The notes under the pieces are model-generated. The model did not search any database and had not been told where the DNA came from. It saw only the letters and a list, made by a program, of their open reading frames with translations. The translations under genes were made by a program, and so were the position numbers. From Thermaurantimonas sp046295455 (lineage in GTDB: Bacteria; Bacteroidota; Bacteroidia; Flavobacteriales; Schleiferiaceae): 64,000 nucleotides of DNA. Positions 43,533 to 52,177 of the stretch are shown here, piece after piece. The stretch is from assembly GCA_046295455.1 (NCBI GenBank), contig JBKBNI010000001.1:297305-361304 (forward strand), given 5' to 3'. Positions within the stretch are counted from its first letter, which is position 1; each line of letters starts with the position of its first letter.

Positions 43533-46364
43533 TTAAAATTCAACTATCGCAGACAGATATGTTAATCGGCCGACCCTAGGCCCGCCAAAAACCATAAAAA
43601 CCCTGTTGTCCAGTAGATTGGTGCCACCGAGTTTGAATGTTGTTTTCCATTTTTTTACCAAATAATTTATCTGTGCATCTAACATGTCATAGCTGTCAAT
43701 ACTACCCGTAAACTGAGGAGAACCCTCGAACAAAAATCCTTGTATCCAACGATAGTTAACACTGTAGCCGATTACATTTTGGTCTGAAGATTTAAATTTC
43801 AAATCGCGCGCATTAAATCCAATATTAAACTTATGCTCCGGAGTGTTAAAGGCGGGAATAATCGGGTCATCGGTAGCTGTATTGAGGACATTCCAGGTAT
43901 AATTACCTGTAAAAGTGTAATTGTCCCAGAAGTAGTAATTATATCCAATTGAAAATCCTTGAGTAGTGACTCTGTCTCGTGCATTTGCAGCCACCCGATA
44001 TGCTTGCACGGATGATACCCGGTCAATGGCTGTCTGGCCGTCAGCCACAATCTTCAGTCCAATGTTAAATCCAATAAAATCCTGATACCATGAATAATAA
44101 TAATTCATATCGAGATAAAGCCTTTTAAAAAGAGTTGTTCTGTATCCGATCTCGGCGGTTTGTACCCGCTCAGGACGAATGGGTGCTACATCGTAGTAGT
44201 CAAACTCGTGCTCGAGCCGACCTTGTTGGTTTTTTTTCAGGTATTCCTGCAGATTTTCGGGTGAAACCAGACTGTCCACACCATTCAGGTTACCTAAAAG
44301 TATCGCTCTTCCTACGTTGTAATAAAGGAATTGGTCCTGAAGGGTGGGGTTTCTAATAGCTGATGAGAGACTTACTCTTAAAGTATTGAGATTATTTATC
44401 TGATATACCCAGGATAGTGCCGGACTCACCAGAAAGGGGAAATTTTGATTTTTATCCAGACGAATTGTAAAATTGAATTTGTGTTTGTCGTCAAAAAACT
44501 TTTTCTCCACGCCGGCATACACTCCAAATTCAAAATTTGTAATTCGATTATATCCAAGGGCTATGCTGTCAAATACCAGCTGTCCATTGGGAAGTGTATC
44601 TACTACAAACCGGTCATAGCGCATGGAATCACTGAAAATATTTCCTCTCGAATTGGGTACATAAAGACGAGCATTACCACCGGCTGCCAAATGGTAGCCC
44701 TTCACATCCCACTCATACTGGCCATGCACGTGGTACAAGGCAGATCGATCAAAAAACCTGGTACCTCCCTCTGCAAAGGTCCGGGATGTGTAGTGGGTAA
44801 ACAGTGAATCAAAAAGCTGCGTGCCTGGAATGATCGGGCCGCCAAAAAATTCATCTACACGCTGGCGGTTTCTGTTGTGCAACTGACGAAGTGTATCTCT
44901 ATTTTGTGCCAAATATTCCTGATACTGCTGAAGCCAAAGATCCCGTTCAGTAAACCAGTTGGCTGTAGGATATCCGGGGAGGGATCTGGCAGTATTGGCT
45001 TCAAATGAATTCCAGAATGAACGGTAGCGCTCACCCCAAGCATTGTCGCTGACCAAGGCGTTTTGCATGCGCAGCGCCGTAAAGTAAGCGTCGTACGAGT
45101 TACCAGCGTTTTCATTGGTGGCATATCCTCTGATGAAGAATTTATTTTTTTTTCGAAACTCAATTCTGTTTTGGTAAAAAGTAATATCCTTCAGAGAATA
45201 CCGGTTGTCTCCTTGATAGACTGTAGTCCCGTATCCAAAATTTGAGGCCAGAATAAGCTCGCGATCTAAACTAAAACGGTGATGGAGTGCCAGACCCAAT
45301 TTTAGATTTCGGGTATTGTAATCGACCAAATGCACTTCTTCGATACCGGTTCTGTAAAATCGGTCCAGTCCGGGATAAGTTCTTGGCTGCTGACCATCAT
45401 CAAACATTTGTTCGTCACCGTATCTGTTTACAGCGTCATACCAACCGGGGTTGTCTTTGCCCCTTTCTGACTCTTCAGTAGGCTCATAATTGTCAGCTAT
45501 CCAATCGTTTGCCTGGAGATAAAACGCATTAAACTTAATGGCTACCTTGTTATTACCCTTTTTGTCTTTAAACACTTTAGCGTGTCTTATAGCGATTTCG
45601 TTCAAAGCACGCTCGCCGGTTTTGAAGGAGACGCTGGTTCCTGGAAACAAGAATGGATCTTTGGTGGTCATTGAGATGACACCATTAAATGCATTAGGCC
45701 CGTAAAAGGCTGACGAGGCACCGGCGATGATGTCTACATTCATTACGTCGAGGTCAGAAGCCCCGAGAAAATTGCCCAACGAAAAATTTAATCCCGGCGC
45801 CTGATTATCCACACCATCTATGATCTGCAGAGATCTCACCGGTGAGGTGCTGTTAAATCCACGTGTATTTATGATTTTGAAACCAAGAGAGGCTGCTGTC
45901 AGATCGACTCCCTTAAGTGATCCTAGCCCATCATAAAACGAAGCTGCAGGAGTTTCTTTAATCGCAAGAGCATCCATAGCTTCTACAGTAAGTGCACTTT
46001 CTTTTTGCTTGTCTGACAGTCGTTGTTCGACGACACTGACCTCACCGAGCATGACTTTGTCTTCCTCCAGGTCGATGGTGTAATTCCCGGATCTTTTTAT
46101 CTCTATCCGCTTGTTTTTATATCCCACAAAACTTATTTCTAAGGTAATTGGAAAAGACCCCTTGTGTTCAAGGGTAAATCTTCCATTCATATCGGTAGAA
46201 GTGCCTTTGCCTGTTTCGCGAATGATCACATTTGCTCCCGGTATGCCATCCCGATCTCTGGAGTCCCGAACGACCCCGGATATTTTTTCCTGAGCCGTTG
46301 CGATTTCTGCCAGACTTAAAGGAACCAATACAGACAAAACTTTTATTAAAATTCTGATATTCAA
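43533..46364 (-). CDS. TonB-dependent receptor, 943 aa, with CarboxypepD_reg-like domain
   Basis: Signal peptide (about 1-24), CarboxypepD_reg-like domain (about 28-110, ISGVVRDSRDRDGIPGANV), plug domain (about 125-240: GLGSLKGVDLT, LQIIDGVDNQAPG, IIAGASSAFYGPNAFNGVI) and a long beta-barrel ending in LTYLSAIVEF. The first codon is TTG at 46362-46364; no ATG precedes the leader. It is a TonB-driven outer-membrane importer. No SusD homologue is adjacent, so it is not a standard SusCD pair; its partner is the T9SS esterase 45 bases downstream. Ligand may be an esterified or polymeric substrate product, unknown. Confidence 0.92.
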   Translation of the reverse strand: MNIRILIKVLSVLVPLSLAEIATAQEKISGVVRDSRDRDGIPGANVIIRETGKGTSTDMNGRFTLEHKGSFPITLEISFVGYKNKRIEIKRSGNYTIDLEEDKVMLGEVSVVEQRLSDKQKESALTVEAMDALAIKETPAASFYDGLGSLKGVDLTAASLGFKIINTRGFNSTSPVRSLQIIDGVDNQAPGLNFSLGNFLGASDLDVMNVDIIAGASSAFYGPNAFNGVISMTTKDPFLFPGTSVSFKTGERALNEIAIRHAKVFKDKKGNNKVAIKFNAFYLQANDWIADNYEPTEESERGKDNPGWYDAVNRYGDEQMFDDGQQPRTYPGLDRFYRTGIEEVHLVDYNTRNLKLGLALHHRFSLDRELILASNFGYGTTVYQGDNRYSLKDITFYQNRIEFRKKNKFFIRGYATNENAGNSYDAYFTALRMQNALVSDNAWGERYRSFWNSFEANTARSLPGYPTANWFTERDLWLQQYQEYLAQNRDTLRQLHNRNRQRVDEFFGGPIIPGTQLFDSLFTHYTSRTFAEGGTRFFDRSALYHVHGQYEWDVKGYHLAAGGNARLYVPNSRGNIFSDSMRYDRFVVDTLPNGQLVFDSIALGYNRITNFEFGVYAGVEKKFFDDKHKFNFTIRLDKNQNFPFLVSPALSWVYQINNLNTLRVSLSSAIRNPTLQDQFLYYNVGRAILLGNLNGVDSLVSPENLQEYLKKNQQGRLEHEFDYYDVAPIRPERVQTAEIGYRTTLFKRLYLDMNYYYSWYQDFIGFNIGLKIVADGQTAIDRVSSVQAYRVAANARDRVTTQGFSIGYNYYFWDNYTFTGNYTWNVLNTATDDPIIPAFNTPEHKFNIGFNARDLKFKSSDQNVIGYSVNYRWIQGFLFEGSPQFTGSIDSYDMLDAQINYLVKKWKTTFKLGGTNLLDNRVFMVFGGPRVGRLTYLSAIVEF

Positions 46365-46437
46365 TGCCTAATATGATTTTTCGATTTCAAATGTTTCTAA
46401 TGCAATCATAAGGATTTTTTAAAAATTCCTAAACGTG

Positions 46438-46445
46438 TACATTTG
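46438..46445 (+). promoter_or_regulatory. -7 promoter box (TACATTTG) of the 50-aa membrane-protein gene
   Basis: TACATTTG matches TAnnTTTG, 35 bases upstream of the ATG at 46480. It lies inside the longer ORF, excluding the earlier start at 46435. Confidence 0.5.
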
Positions 46446-46479
46446 TTCAATTAAAGCTCAACCAAAAAAATCATCAGAT

Positions 46480-46632
46480 ATGGTGGCAGAGACACTTATG
46501 ATGGTGGCCGTACTTACGTTGCCACTTTTGGCAGGAGTCTTTTTGATTTGGTTTATGGCTACTGGCAGAGGGAATCCTGCTCCGACACAAGATGAAATTG
46601 AACAGTACAAAAGCCAGAAAAAAAATACCTGA
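46480..46632 (+). CDS. Small membrane protein, 50 aa
   Basis: ATG at 46480 to TGA at 46630-46632. One hydrophobic helix (about 2-24, ETLMMVAVLTLPLLAG) is followed by a short polar tail rich in Gln and Lys (DEIEQYKSQKKN). No family recognised. A TACATTTG promoter box just upstream and separation from both neighbours by more than 100 bases argue for a real, separately transcribed gene. Divergent to the TonB-dependent receptor and upstream of gdhA, which has its own promoter. Confidence 0.45.
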   Translation: MVAETLMMVAVLTLPLLAGVFLIWFMATGRGNPAPTQDEIEQYKSQKKNT

Positions 46633-46775
46633 CAGACACACTCCCGATTCCGTATTCCCAGACAATATTAATTTTCATTCTTCTACTTTGAATAAGACCG
46701 TATTAGGCATTTTTAAGTGTACTTTTTACACTTTTTGAATAAATAAATTTTTACATATCGTATGGAATCACGACA

Positions 46776-46783
46776 ATACATTT
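46776..46783 (+). promoter_or_regulatory. -7 promoter box (TACATTTG) of gdhA
   Basis: TACATTTG matches TAnnTTTG exactly, 28 bases before the ATG at 46812. The box covers the start of the longer ORF at 46782, which therefore cannot be the true start. Confidence 0.55.
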
Positions 46784-46811
46784 GCCGCAATTTTTTAACC
46801 ACAAAAAGTAT

Positions 46812-48164
46812 ATGTCATCCGATTATCAAGCACAAATAGATGCTTTCATGAATCTTGTGAAAGCAAAAAATCCGAATGAACCTGAGTTCCTGCAAGCTGT
46901 ACAAGAGGTAGCCGAAACGGTTATCCCTTTTATAGAGCAAAATCCAAAGTACAAAAAGCATAAAATTTTAGAAAGAATTGTAGAGCCGGAGCGCATAATC
47001 ATCTTCAGGGTTCCCTGGATTGATGATAAAGGCGAGGTTCAGGTTAATCGCGGCTACCGCGTACAGTTTAATTCTGCCATTGGGCCTTACAAGGGGGGTA
47101 TTCGGTTTCATCCTACGGTAAATCTATCCGTTTTAAAGTTTCTTGGTTTTGAGCAGATTTTTAAAAACTCTCTTACAACTCTGCCGATGGGCGGTGGAAA
47201 GGGAGGAAGTGATTTTGATCCAAAAGGAAAGAGCGATAACGAGGTAATGCGATTCTGCCAATCATTTATGACTGAACTTGCGCGGCATATCACAGCAGAT
47301 ACAGACGTACCCGCAGGCGATATAGGTGTCGGTGCACGCGAGATTGGTTACATGTTCGGACAGTACAAAAGACTTAAAAATGAATTCACTGGAGTGCTGA
47401 CAGGCAAAGGGGTTAAATGGGGAGGATCGCTTATTCGACCGGAGGCCACGGGCTATGGCACTGTTTATTTCGCACAGGAGATGCTTGCTACAAGAGGACT
47501 ATCATTCGAGGGAAAGACAGTGGTAGTTTCCGGGTCTGGAAATGTAGCTCAGTACGCCATTGAGAAGGCCATACAACTCGGAGCCCGAGTCGTAACCGCC
47601 TCAGATTCGTCCGGCTACATATACGACAAAGATGGGTTTACACCAGAGAAACTGGCCATACTTATGGAAGTCAAAAACGTACGGAGAGGAAGAATCAAAG
47701 AATACGCTGATCTAACAGGAGCTACTTTTGTAGAAGGTAAAACCCCATGGGAGATCAAATGCGATATCGCTCTACCTTGTGCCACTCAAAATGAACTCCA
47801 CGGTGATGATGCCAAAAAATTGGTCGAAAACGGAGTAATCTGCGTAGCCGAAGGTGCCAATATGCCCTCTACCCCTGAAGCCATCGAAATATTCCTGCAA
47901 TCAAAAATTCTGTTTTCTCCGGGAAAAGCATCCAACGCAGGTGGAGTAGCTACAAGTGGTCTTGAAATGTCACAAAATTCTCTCCGACTATCTTGGAGCA
48001 GAGAAGAAGTAGATCAGAGGCTTCATTCCATTATGGTCAATATTCACAACTCTTGTGTGGAATACGGGCGCGAAGCCGATGATTTTGTGAATTACGTAAA
48101 AGGAGCCAACATTGCGGGATTTGTCAAAGTAGCTGATGCTATGATTGACCAAGGTGTCGTTTGA
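46812..48164 (+). CDS. gdhA: NADP-type glutamate dehydrogenase
   Basis: 450 residues from the ATG at 46812. Substrate-domain motifs include GPYKGGIRFHP and the catalytic-lysine segment PMGGGKGGSDF, followed by the Rossmann region with VVVSGSGNVAQYAIEKA. The length and the GGGKGGSDFDPKGK pattern are those of the hexameric ~450-residue glutamate dehydrogenases, usually NADP-linked and anabolic: 2-oxoglutarate, ammonia and NADPH give glutamate. It is cytoplasmic, transcribed from a good TACATTTG promoter and ends in a strong terminator. Confidence 0.97.
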   Translation: MSSDYQAQIDAFMNLVKAKNPNEPEFLQAVQEVAETVIPFIEQNPKYKKHKILERIVEPERIIIFRVPWIDDKGEVQVNRGYRVQFNSAIGPYKGGIRFHPTVNLSVLKFLGFEQIFKNSLTTLPMGGGKGGSDFDPKGKSDNEVMRFCQSFMTELARHITADTDVPAGDIGVGAREIGYMFGQYKRLKNEFTGVLTGKGVKWGGSLIRPEATGYGTVYFAQEMLATRGLSFEGKTVVVSGSGNVAQYAIEKAIQLGARVVTASDSSGYIYDKDGFTPEKLAILMEVKNVRRGRIKEYADLTGATFVEGKTPWEIKCDIALPCATQNELHGDDAKKLVENGVICVAEGANMPSTPEAIEIFLQSKILFSPGKASNAGGVATSGLEMSQNSLRLSWSREEVDQRLHSIMVNIHNSCVEYGREADDFVNYVKGANIAGFVKVADAMIDQGVV

Positions 48165-48190
48165 TGATTATTCTCTGAAAATAAAGAACA

Positions 48191-48218
48191 AAAGCCCGAA
48201 TTTTGAGATTCGGGCTTT
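48191..48218 (+). terminator. Rho-independent terminator of gdhA
   Basis: AAAGCCCGAAT, loop TTTGAG and ATTCGGGCTTT form an 11-bp perfect stem followed by T's; on the reverse strand the hairpin also ends in T's, so it may serve hpf from the other side too. Confidence 0.88.
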
Positions 48219-48279
48219 TTATTTATCAATTGATACCGCTATTTATTGCGGAACTTTATTACTCTTTTTTCAGAATGCC

Positions 48280-48579
48280 TTATGCCATCTTGACTTTCTC
48301 TTTTGTTTTTCTCAATTGTCTTGACAGTACATCGGCACACATATCCGTAGCCTCTTCAAAAGAAGCCGCAATTTTTTTCACAACCAAATCATTTCCGGGA
48401 ATATTGACTTTTATCTCTACAATTTTATTTTCCCGGGTACTGGTATTTTCCAGCTTAAGAAAAACGTCGGCATCTACGATTTTATCGTAAAATGTATCGA
48501 GCTTATCCATTTTTTTTTGGATGAAATTAATCAGCTTTTGATCAGCCGTAAAGTGCACCGATTGAATTCTGACTACCAT
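48280..48579 (-). CDS. hpf: Ribosome hibernation promoting factor (short HPF)
   Basis: 99 residues matching the short HPF/YfiA fold: IQSVHFTADQKLINFIQKK, LENTSTRENKIVEIKVNIPG and the final basic LRKTKEKVKMA. It binds the 30S subunit in stationary phase and promotes inactive ribosome forms. It lies 12 bases downstream of xerC, in the conserved Bacteroidota order rpsU-xerC-hpf. The tRNA and tuf genes that often follow are absent here: hpf is followed by the end of the convergent gdhA. Confidence 0.93.
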   Translation of the reverse strand: MVVRIQSVHFTADQKLINFIQKKMDKLDTFYDKIVDADVFLKLENTSTRENKIVEIKVNIPGNDLVVKKIAASFEEATDMCADVLSRQLRKTKEKVKMA

Positions 48580-48591
48580 AGCATTGTTTTT

Positions 48592-49485
48592 TTAATTGCT
48601 TCTAGGGTGGAAGCGGTTATACACTGATTTTAGTTTTTGAATGTCATTCTGAGTGTAAATCTGGGTAGCCGCCAAACTACTATGCCCCAGCAATTCACGA
48701 ATGCTCCTCAGGTCGGCACCCCTGTTAAGCATGTGAGTAGCAAAGGCATGTCGCAGCACGTGTGGGCTCTTTTGATGTACATCAGTGACACCACTAAGGT
48801 AGGACTTAACAATTACATAAACAAGACTTTTATTCACTTTTCTGCCTTTTTTTGTCAAAAACAAAAAGGGTTCACCGGATTGCTGAATTCTTTCTCTTGT
48901 TCTTAGATACAAATCCAACAACTCTCTTAAGTAATCGCTTATTGGAACGATTCGTTGCTTACTCCCCTTTCCTGTAACCCGAAGGCACTGCTCAGCGAGA
49001 TCCAGATCATAGACCTTAAGGTCTATTAATTCCTGACGACGTATTCCCGTACCATAAAGCAACTCCACGACACAAAAGTTACGCACCGTTTCAAAGTCAT
49101 CTTGTGTAAAGCTCTCTTCGAAGAGTGCAGGTATTTGAGCAAGTTCGCGCTCTTTTGGAATATCCTTGATTCTACGCGGTATCTTCGGACGAGATACCAA
49201 TGCTGTAGGCACCGAGGTGATTAAATTATTTTTCTTTAAAAATTTGAAAAATGATTGTAAGGCGGACAATTTCCTGCGAATACTTGCCGGCTTAAGGCCT
49301 GATTTAGTAAGATATGCCGTGTAATGCCGTATTTGCTTTTGAGTAATTTCAGAAACGTCTGAGCAGTCGATATAATCAAAAAATGACACTATGTCCTTGA
49401 CATATGCTTCAATGGTGTGTGATGAGCGGTTTTTTACAAACTTTAAGTAGTTGGAGAAGCGAAGTACAAGATCTTCATAGTTCAT
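48592..49485 (-). CDS. xerC: Tyrosine recombinase XerC-like
   Basis: 297 residues. N-terminal SAM-like core-binding domain (about 1-90) and C-terminal catalytic domain with the Arg in GTGIRRQEL, the HxxR region HVLRHAFATHML, HSSLAATQIY with the nucleophilic tyrosine near 280 and the intervening lysine region. It resolves chromosome dimers at dif. ATG at 49483-49485 directly follows the T-run of the terminator hairpin after rpsU. It is the middle gene of rpsU-xerC-hpf, and the hpf start follows after 12 bases. Confidence 0.93.
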   Translation of the reverse strand: MNYEDLVLRFSNYLKFVKNRSSHTIEAYVKDIVSFFDYIDCSDVSEITQKQIRHYTAYLTKSGLKPASIRRKLSALQSFFKFLKKNNLITSVPTALVSRPKIPRRIKDIPKERELAQIPALFEESFTQDDFETVRNFCVVELLYGTGIRRQELIDLKVYDLDLAEQCLRVTGKGSKQRIVPISDYLRELLDLYLRTRERIQQSGEPFLFLTKKGRKVNKSLVYVIVKSYLSGVTDVHQKSPHVLRHAFATHMLNRGADLRSIRELLGHSSLAATQIYTQNDIQKLKSVYNRFHPRSN

Positions 49486-49512
49486 AAAAAAAGCTGGCTA
49501 ATCCAGCCAGCT
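49486..49512 (-). terminator. Terminator or attenuator hairpin between rpsU and xerC
   Basis: Reverse strand: AGCTGGCT, loop GGATT, AGCCAGCT and then seven T's that end exactly at the xerC ATG. An 8-bp stem with a U-run, so it should stop much of the rpsU transcript; xerC and hpf would need read-through. Confidence 0.8.
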
Positions 49513-49537
49513 AAAATAGTTTAAAAGCAAATTTTTT

Positions 49538-49732
49538 CTAAACTTCTTGTTGATTTCTTATTTTTTGGGTAAAGGCTGCTTTCAACACCTGGTTTCTCCT
49601 GATGACAGAGGGCTTGATAAAGTGCTGCTTATTACGCAGTGTGCGCACTATACCCAGCTTATCAAATTTCTTTTTATATCTCTTGAGCGCTTTTTCTATG
49701 CTCTCGCCTTCTTTTACAGTTATGTGAATCAT
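49538..49732 (-). CDS. rpsU: 30S ribosomal protein S21
   Basis: 64 residues, very basic, with the S21 core ITVKEGESIEKALKRYKKKFDK and IRRNQVLKAAFTQKIRNQQEV at the end. It is a small-subunit protein near the anti-Shine-Dalgarno region. A TACATTTG promoter box lies 33 bases upstream and a terminator hairpin directly after the stop. In some Bacteroidota the S21 and anti-SD interaction shapes translation of rpsU itself; this window has no clear Shine-Dalgarno before it. Confidence 0.96.
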   Translation of the reverse strand: MIHITVKEGESIEKALKRYKKKFDKLGIVRTLRNKQHFIKPSVIRRNQVLKAAFTQKIRNQQEV

Positions 49733-49764
49733 ATTTTGGTACTCTAATGTATTATTTTTTGGTG

Positions 49765-49772
49765 CAAATGTA
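49765..49772 (-). promoter_or_regulatory. -7 promoter box (TACATTTG) of rpsU
   Basis: Reverse-strand TACATTTG matches TAnnTTTG exactly, 33 bases before the rpsU start. Confidence 0.5.
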
Positions 49773-49797
49773 GAGAATAATTAGAATAAAGAAAGCA

Positions 49798-50964
49798 TTA
49801 TTTCAAAATATTTCTCGAAATCACAAGTCTCTGTATCTCAGATGTTCCTTCCCCAATGGTGCACAACTTGCAATCCCGATAATATTTTTCAACCGGAAAA
49901 TCTTTTGTAAACCCGTATCCTCCGAATATTTGAACAGCTTCATTGGCAACATTCACACACACCTCTGATGCATATAATTTGGCCATAGCACCTTCTTTGG
50001 TCACTTTCATTCCTCTGTTTTTCAAATAGGCTGCATGATATGTAAGAAGTTCTGCTGCTTCGATTTGAGTCGCCATATCGGCCAATTTAAAAGCGATCGC
50101 CTGAAACTGTGCAATCGGCTTACCAAACTGTACGCGCTCTTTTGAATATTTCAACGCGGCTTCATAAGCCCCTTTTGCTATTCCAATTGAAAGTGCTGCA
50201 ATTGATATTCTGCCGCCATCCAAAATTTTCATGGACTGTATAAATCCTTCTCCCTCATTACCAAGCATTTGTGAATGATGGACTCTGCAGTTTTCGAAAA
50301 TTAATTCAGTCGTCTCCGAGGCTCTCATTCCGAGTTTATTTTCCTTTCGGCCGGCATAGAATCCGGGAGTTCCTTTTTCTACGATAAATGCTGTCATTCC
50401 ATGAGAATCACCTTTTTCTCCGGTTCGAACGATTACCACCGCCACGTTGCCTGACTTACCATGGGTTATAAAGTTTTTCGAACCATTGATTACCCAATAG
50501 TCGCCATCGCGTACGGCTGTAGTGTTCATCCCACCTGCATCAGAACCGGTGCCGGCTTCTGTAAGACCCCAAGCGCCAATCCATTGGCCGCTCGCCAGTA
50601 GGGGAAGGTATTTTCTTCTCTGCTCTTCATTGCCAAACTGATATATGTGACCGGTGCACAAAGAGTTGTGAGCTGCCATTGAGAGAGCTATCGATGGGTC
50701 CACTTTTGCAAGTTCAATAATAGCGGTCACATATTCGTCATAAGAAAGTCCGGCCCCTCCGTATTCTTCCGGTATTAGGACCCCCATTAAACCAATTTCG
50801 CCGAGCTTGTTCATCACATCAACGGGAAAGTGCTGCGTCTCATCCCATTCCATTACATGAGGTCTTATATGCTTTTCTGCAAAATCTCTGACAGCTTCAG
50901 AAATCATTTTTTGTGTCTCGGATGCAGAAAAATCAATATAACTTGATGTCTCAATCATACTCAT
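49798..50964 (-). CDS. Acyl-CoA dehydrogenase
   Basis: 388 residues, full length. FAD-dependent acyl-CoA dehydrogenase pattern: GAWGLTEAGTGSDAGGM (FAD-binding loop), a central WVINGSKNFITHG segment, a helical C-terminal half with YGFTKDFPVEKYYRD and the final catalytic-base region IGEGTSEIQRLVISR (Glu in GEGT). It oxidises short- or branched-chain acyl-CoA to the 2-enoyl-CoA. ATGs at 50964 and 50958 are both possible. Six bases downstream of the helix-hairpin-helix gene, so probably co-transcribed, though the functions are unrelated. Confidence 0.92.
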   Translation of the reverse strand: MSMIETSSYIDFSASETQKMISEAVRDFAEKHIRPHVMEWDETQHFPVDVMNKLGEIGLMGVLIPEEYGGAGLSYDEYVTAIIELAKVDPSIALSMAAHNSLCTGHIYQFGNEEQRRKYLPLLASGQWIGAWGLTEAGTGSDAGGMNTTAVRDGDYWVINGSKNFITHGKSGNVAVVIVRTGEKGDSHGMTAFIVEKGTPGFYAGRKENKLGMRASETTELIFENCRVHHSQMLGNEGEGFIQSMKILDGGRISIAALSIGIAKGAYEAALKYSKERVQFGKPIAQFQAIAFKLADMATQIEAAELLTYHAAYLKNRGMKVTKEGAMAKLYASEVCVNVANEAVQIFGGYGFTKDFPVEKYYRDCKLCTIGEGTSEIQRLVISRNILK

Positions 50965-50970
50965 TATCTT

Positions 50971-52065
50971 TTAATTTTCTTCAATTGACAAATAAGGATA
51001 CAATTTGCTCAAATCCTTATTTTTTGCCAAAGATAAATTACTGATTTCTTTAACAGATTTAAACATTCGAAAGTTTTTTCTAAACGCTACAATTTCCCTT
51101 GCAAGTCCCTTGCGTATGTAAGGATGTCTTGCTAAATCGGATTCTTCTGCCGTGTTGATATTTATTTTTCTAATTGCGGCAGTATCAATCTCAATATAAG
51201 GAAGCAGATCAGACCACCTAAGACTATCCAGGCCGTACACTTCCAATAACTGCTCTGCGTCTATATATCCACCTAGTGCATTTCGATATCTGATCAAGCG
51301 ACCGGCCAATACTGGCCCTATACCCGGAAGAGATATTAAATCCAGGCTATCGCTTGCATTAAGGTTTACTTTTTTTGTACGTCCGGCAAGCTCATTGGTG
51401 CCTTGTTCATAGACTAATGGCGGTAAGTCAATGAAGGATTCTATTTGACTGTAGAAGGCCGAATCTATGCCGTACAACCTTTTCAGATCCTCCCGCTTGT
51501 AAAATTTGCCCCCTCTCTGCCTGTATCTCAACAGATTAGAGGCCTGCCATGGCTTAAAACCCAGTCGAATTAACTCTAGCGAGTCGGCCGTATTGGGGTT
51601 AAAAAGAAAAAGTTCTTCTTTTTTTAAGTTGTTGTTATTCGATTTTTCTGAACGCACAAGTATGTACGGGAGTTGGTAAGCTACCCATGCAGAATCAATT
51701 GTAAAGATCCGATAGATGTCCTCCGGCTTAAAGAATTTGCCACCTTTATTCCTGTAGTTTATTATGGATCGGGCAGTTTTTTCCCTCAGCCCGCTTTGTA
51801 CCAAGTCATCAAAGGAGATTTCATTTATGTCAAAATATCCAATATGTTTAAACTGGTTTTTCTCTGCCCGATTGGGTTCGACTTCAGCCGGATCAGAATA
51901 AAGTACTTCAATAAATTCTTTTGAATTGATGGGGGTGCCTCTTTTCAAAGAATACCTAATATAAAAATTAGTACCCCAAAGCAAAACAATTAGCATAAAC
52001 AATACAGCCAATCCGCGAGATTCTGATTTAGTAAGTTCAAACCATTCGCGGATTCTATTCCACAT
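50971..52065 (-). CDS. Membrane-anchored helix-hairpin-helix protein (ComEA-like), 364 aa
   Basis: A single transmembrane helix (about 18-40) anchors a soluble region with repeated HhH-type segments: VNLNASDSLDLISLPGIGPVLAGRLIRYR (about 232-260), a related INEISFDDLVQSGLREKTARSIINYR stretch (about 77-102) and ININTAEESDLARHPYIRKGLAREIV (about 297-322). ComEA-like proteins bind DNA on the outer face of the membrane in natural transformation; a DNA-uptake role here is inference, since no other com genes are near. Eight bases after the MetS-like ORF. Confidence 0.8.
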   Translation of the reverse strand: MWNRIREWFELTKSESRGLAVLFMLIVLLWGTNFYIRYSLKRGTPINSKEFIEVLYSDPAEVEPNRAEKNQFKHIGYFDINEISFDDLVQSGLREKTARSIINYRNKGGKFFKPEDIYRIFTIDSAWVAYQLPYILVRSEKSNNNNLKKEELFLFNPNTADSLELIRLGFKPWQASNLLRYRQRGGKFYKREDLKRLYGIDSAFYSQIESFIDLPPLVYEQGTNELAGRTKKVNLNASDSLDLISLPGIGPVLAGRLIRYRNALGGYIDAEQLLEVYGLDSLRWSDLLPYIEIDTAAIRKININTAEESDLARHPYIRKGLAREIVAFRKNFRMFKSVKEISNLSLAKNKDLSKLYPYLSIEEN

Positions 52066-52072
52066 GGTACGC

Positions 52073-52177
52073 TCACTTTTTTGTAGGCTTGCTAAGCACT
52101 TTGATGTACAGATAGACCGTAATGCTAGTGATCAGCACCTGCGTTGTAATCATAAAAATAAGTGCAGAGGTACTCAT
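52073..52177 (-). CDS. MetS-like small subunit of the sodium symporter, 34 aa
   Basis: ATG at 52175-52177 overlaps the TGA of the symporter gene (ATGA). The product (MSTSALIFMITTQVLITSITV...) has one transmembrane helix (about 4-26) and a basic tail (SKPTKK). Known small partners of NSS transporters (MetS of the Corynebacterium MetPS methionine/alanine importer) follow the symporter gene in the same way. The coupling and single-helix form strongly suggest such a partner, but 34 residues is short even for this family. Confidence 0.7.
   Translation of the reverse strand: MSTSALIFMITTQVLITSITVYLYIKVLSKPTKK

Noticed and set aside
48165..48279. tRNA genes and tuf expected after hpf in the conserved rpsU-xerC-hpf block.
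   Set aside because: No cloverleaf sequence or tuf gene is present; the region contains the gdhA terminator and the hpf 3' end.
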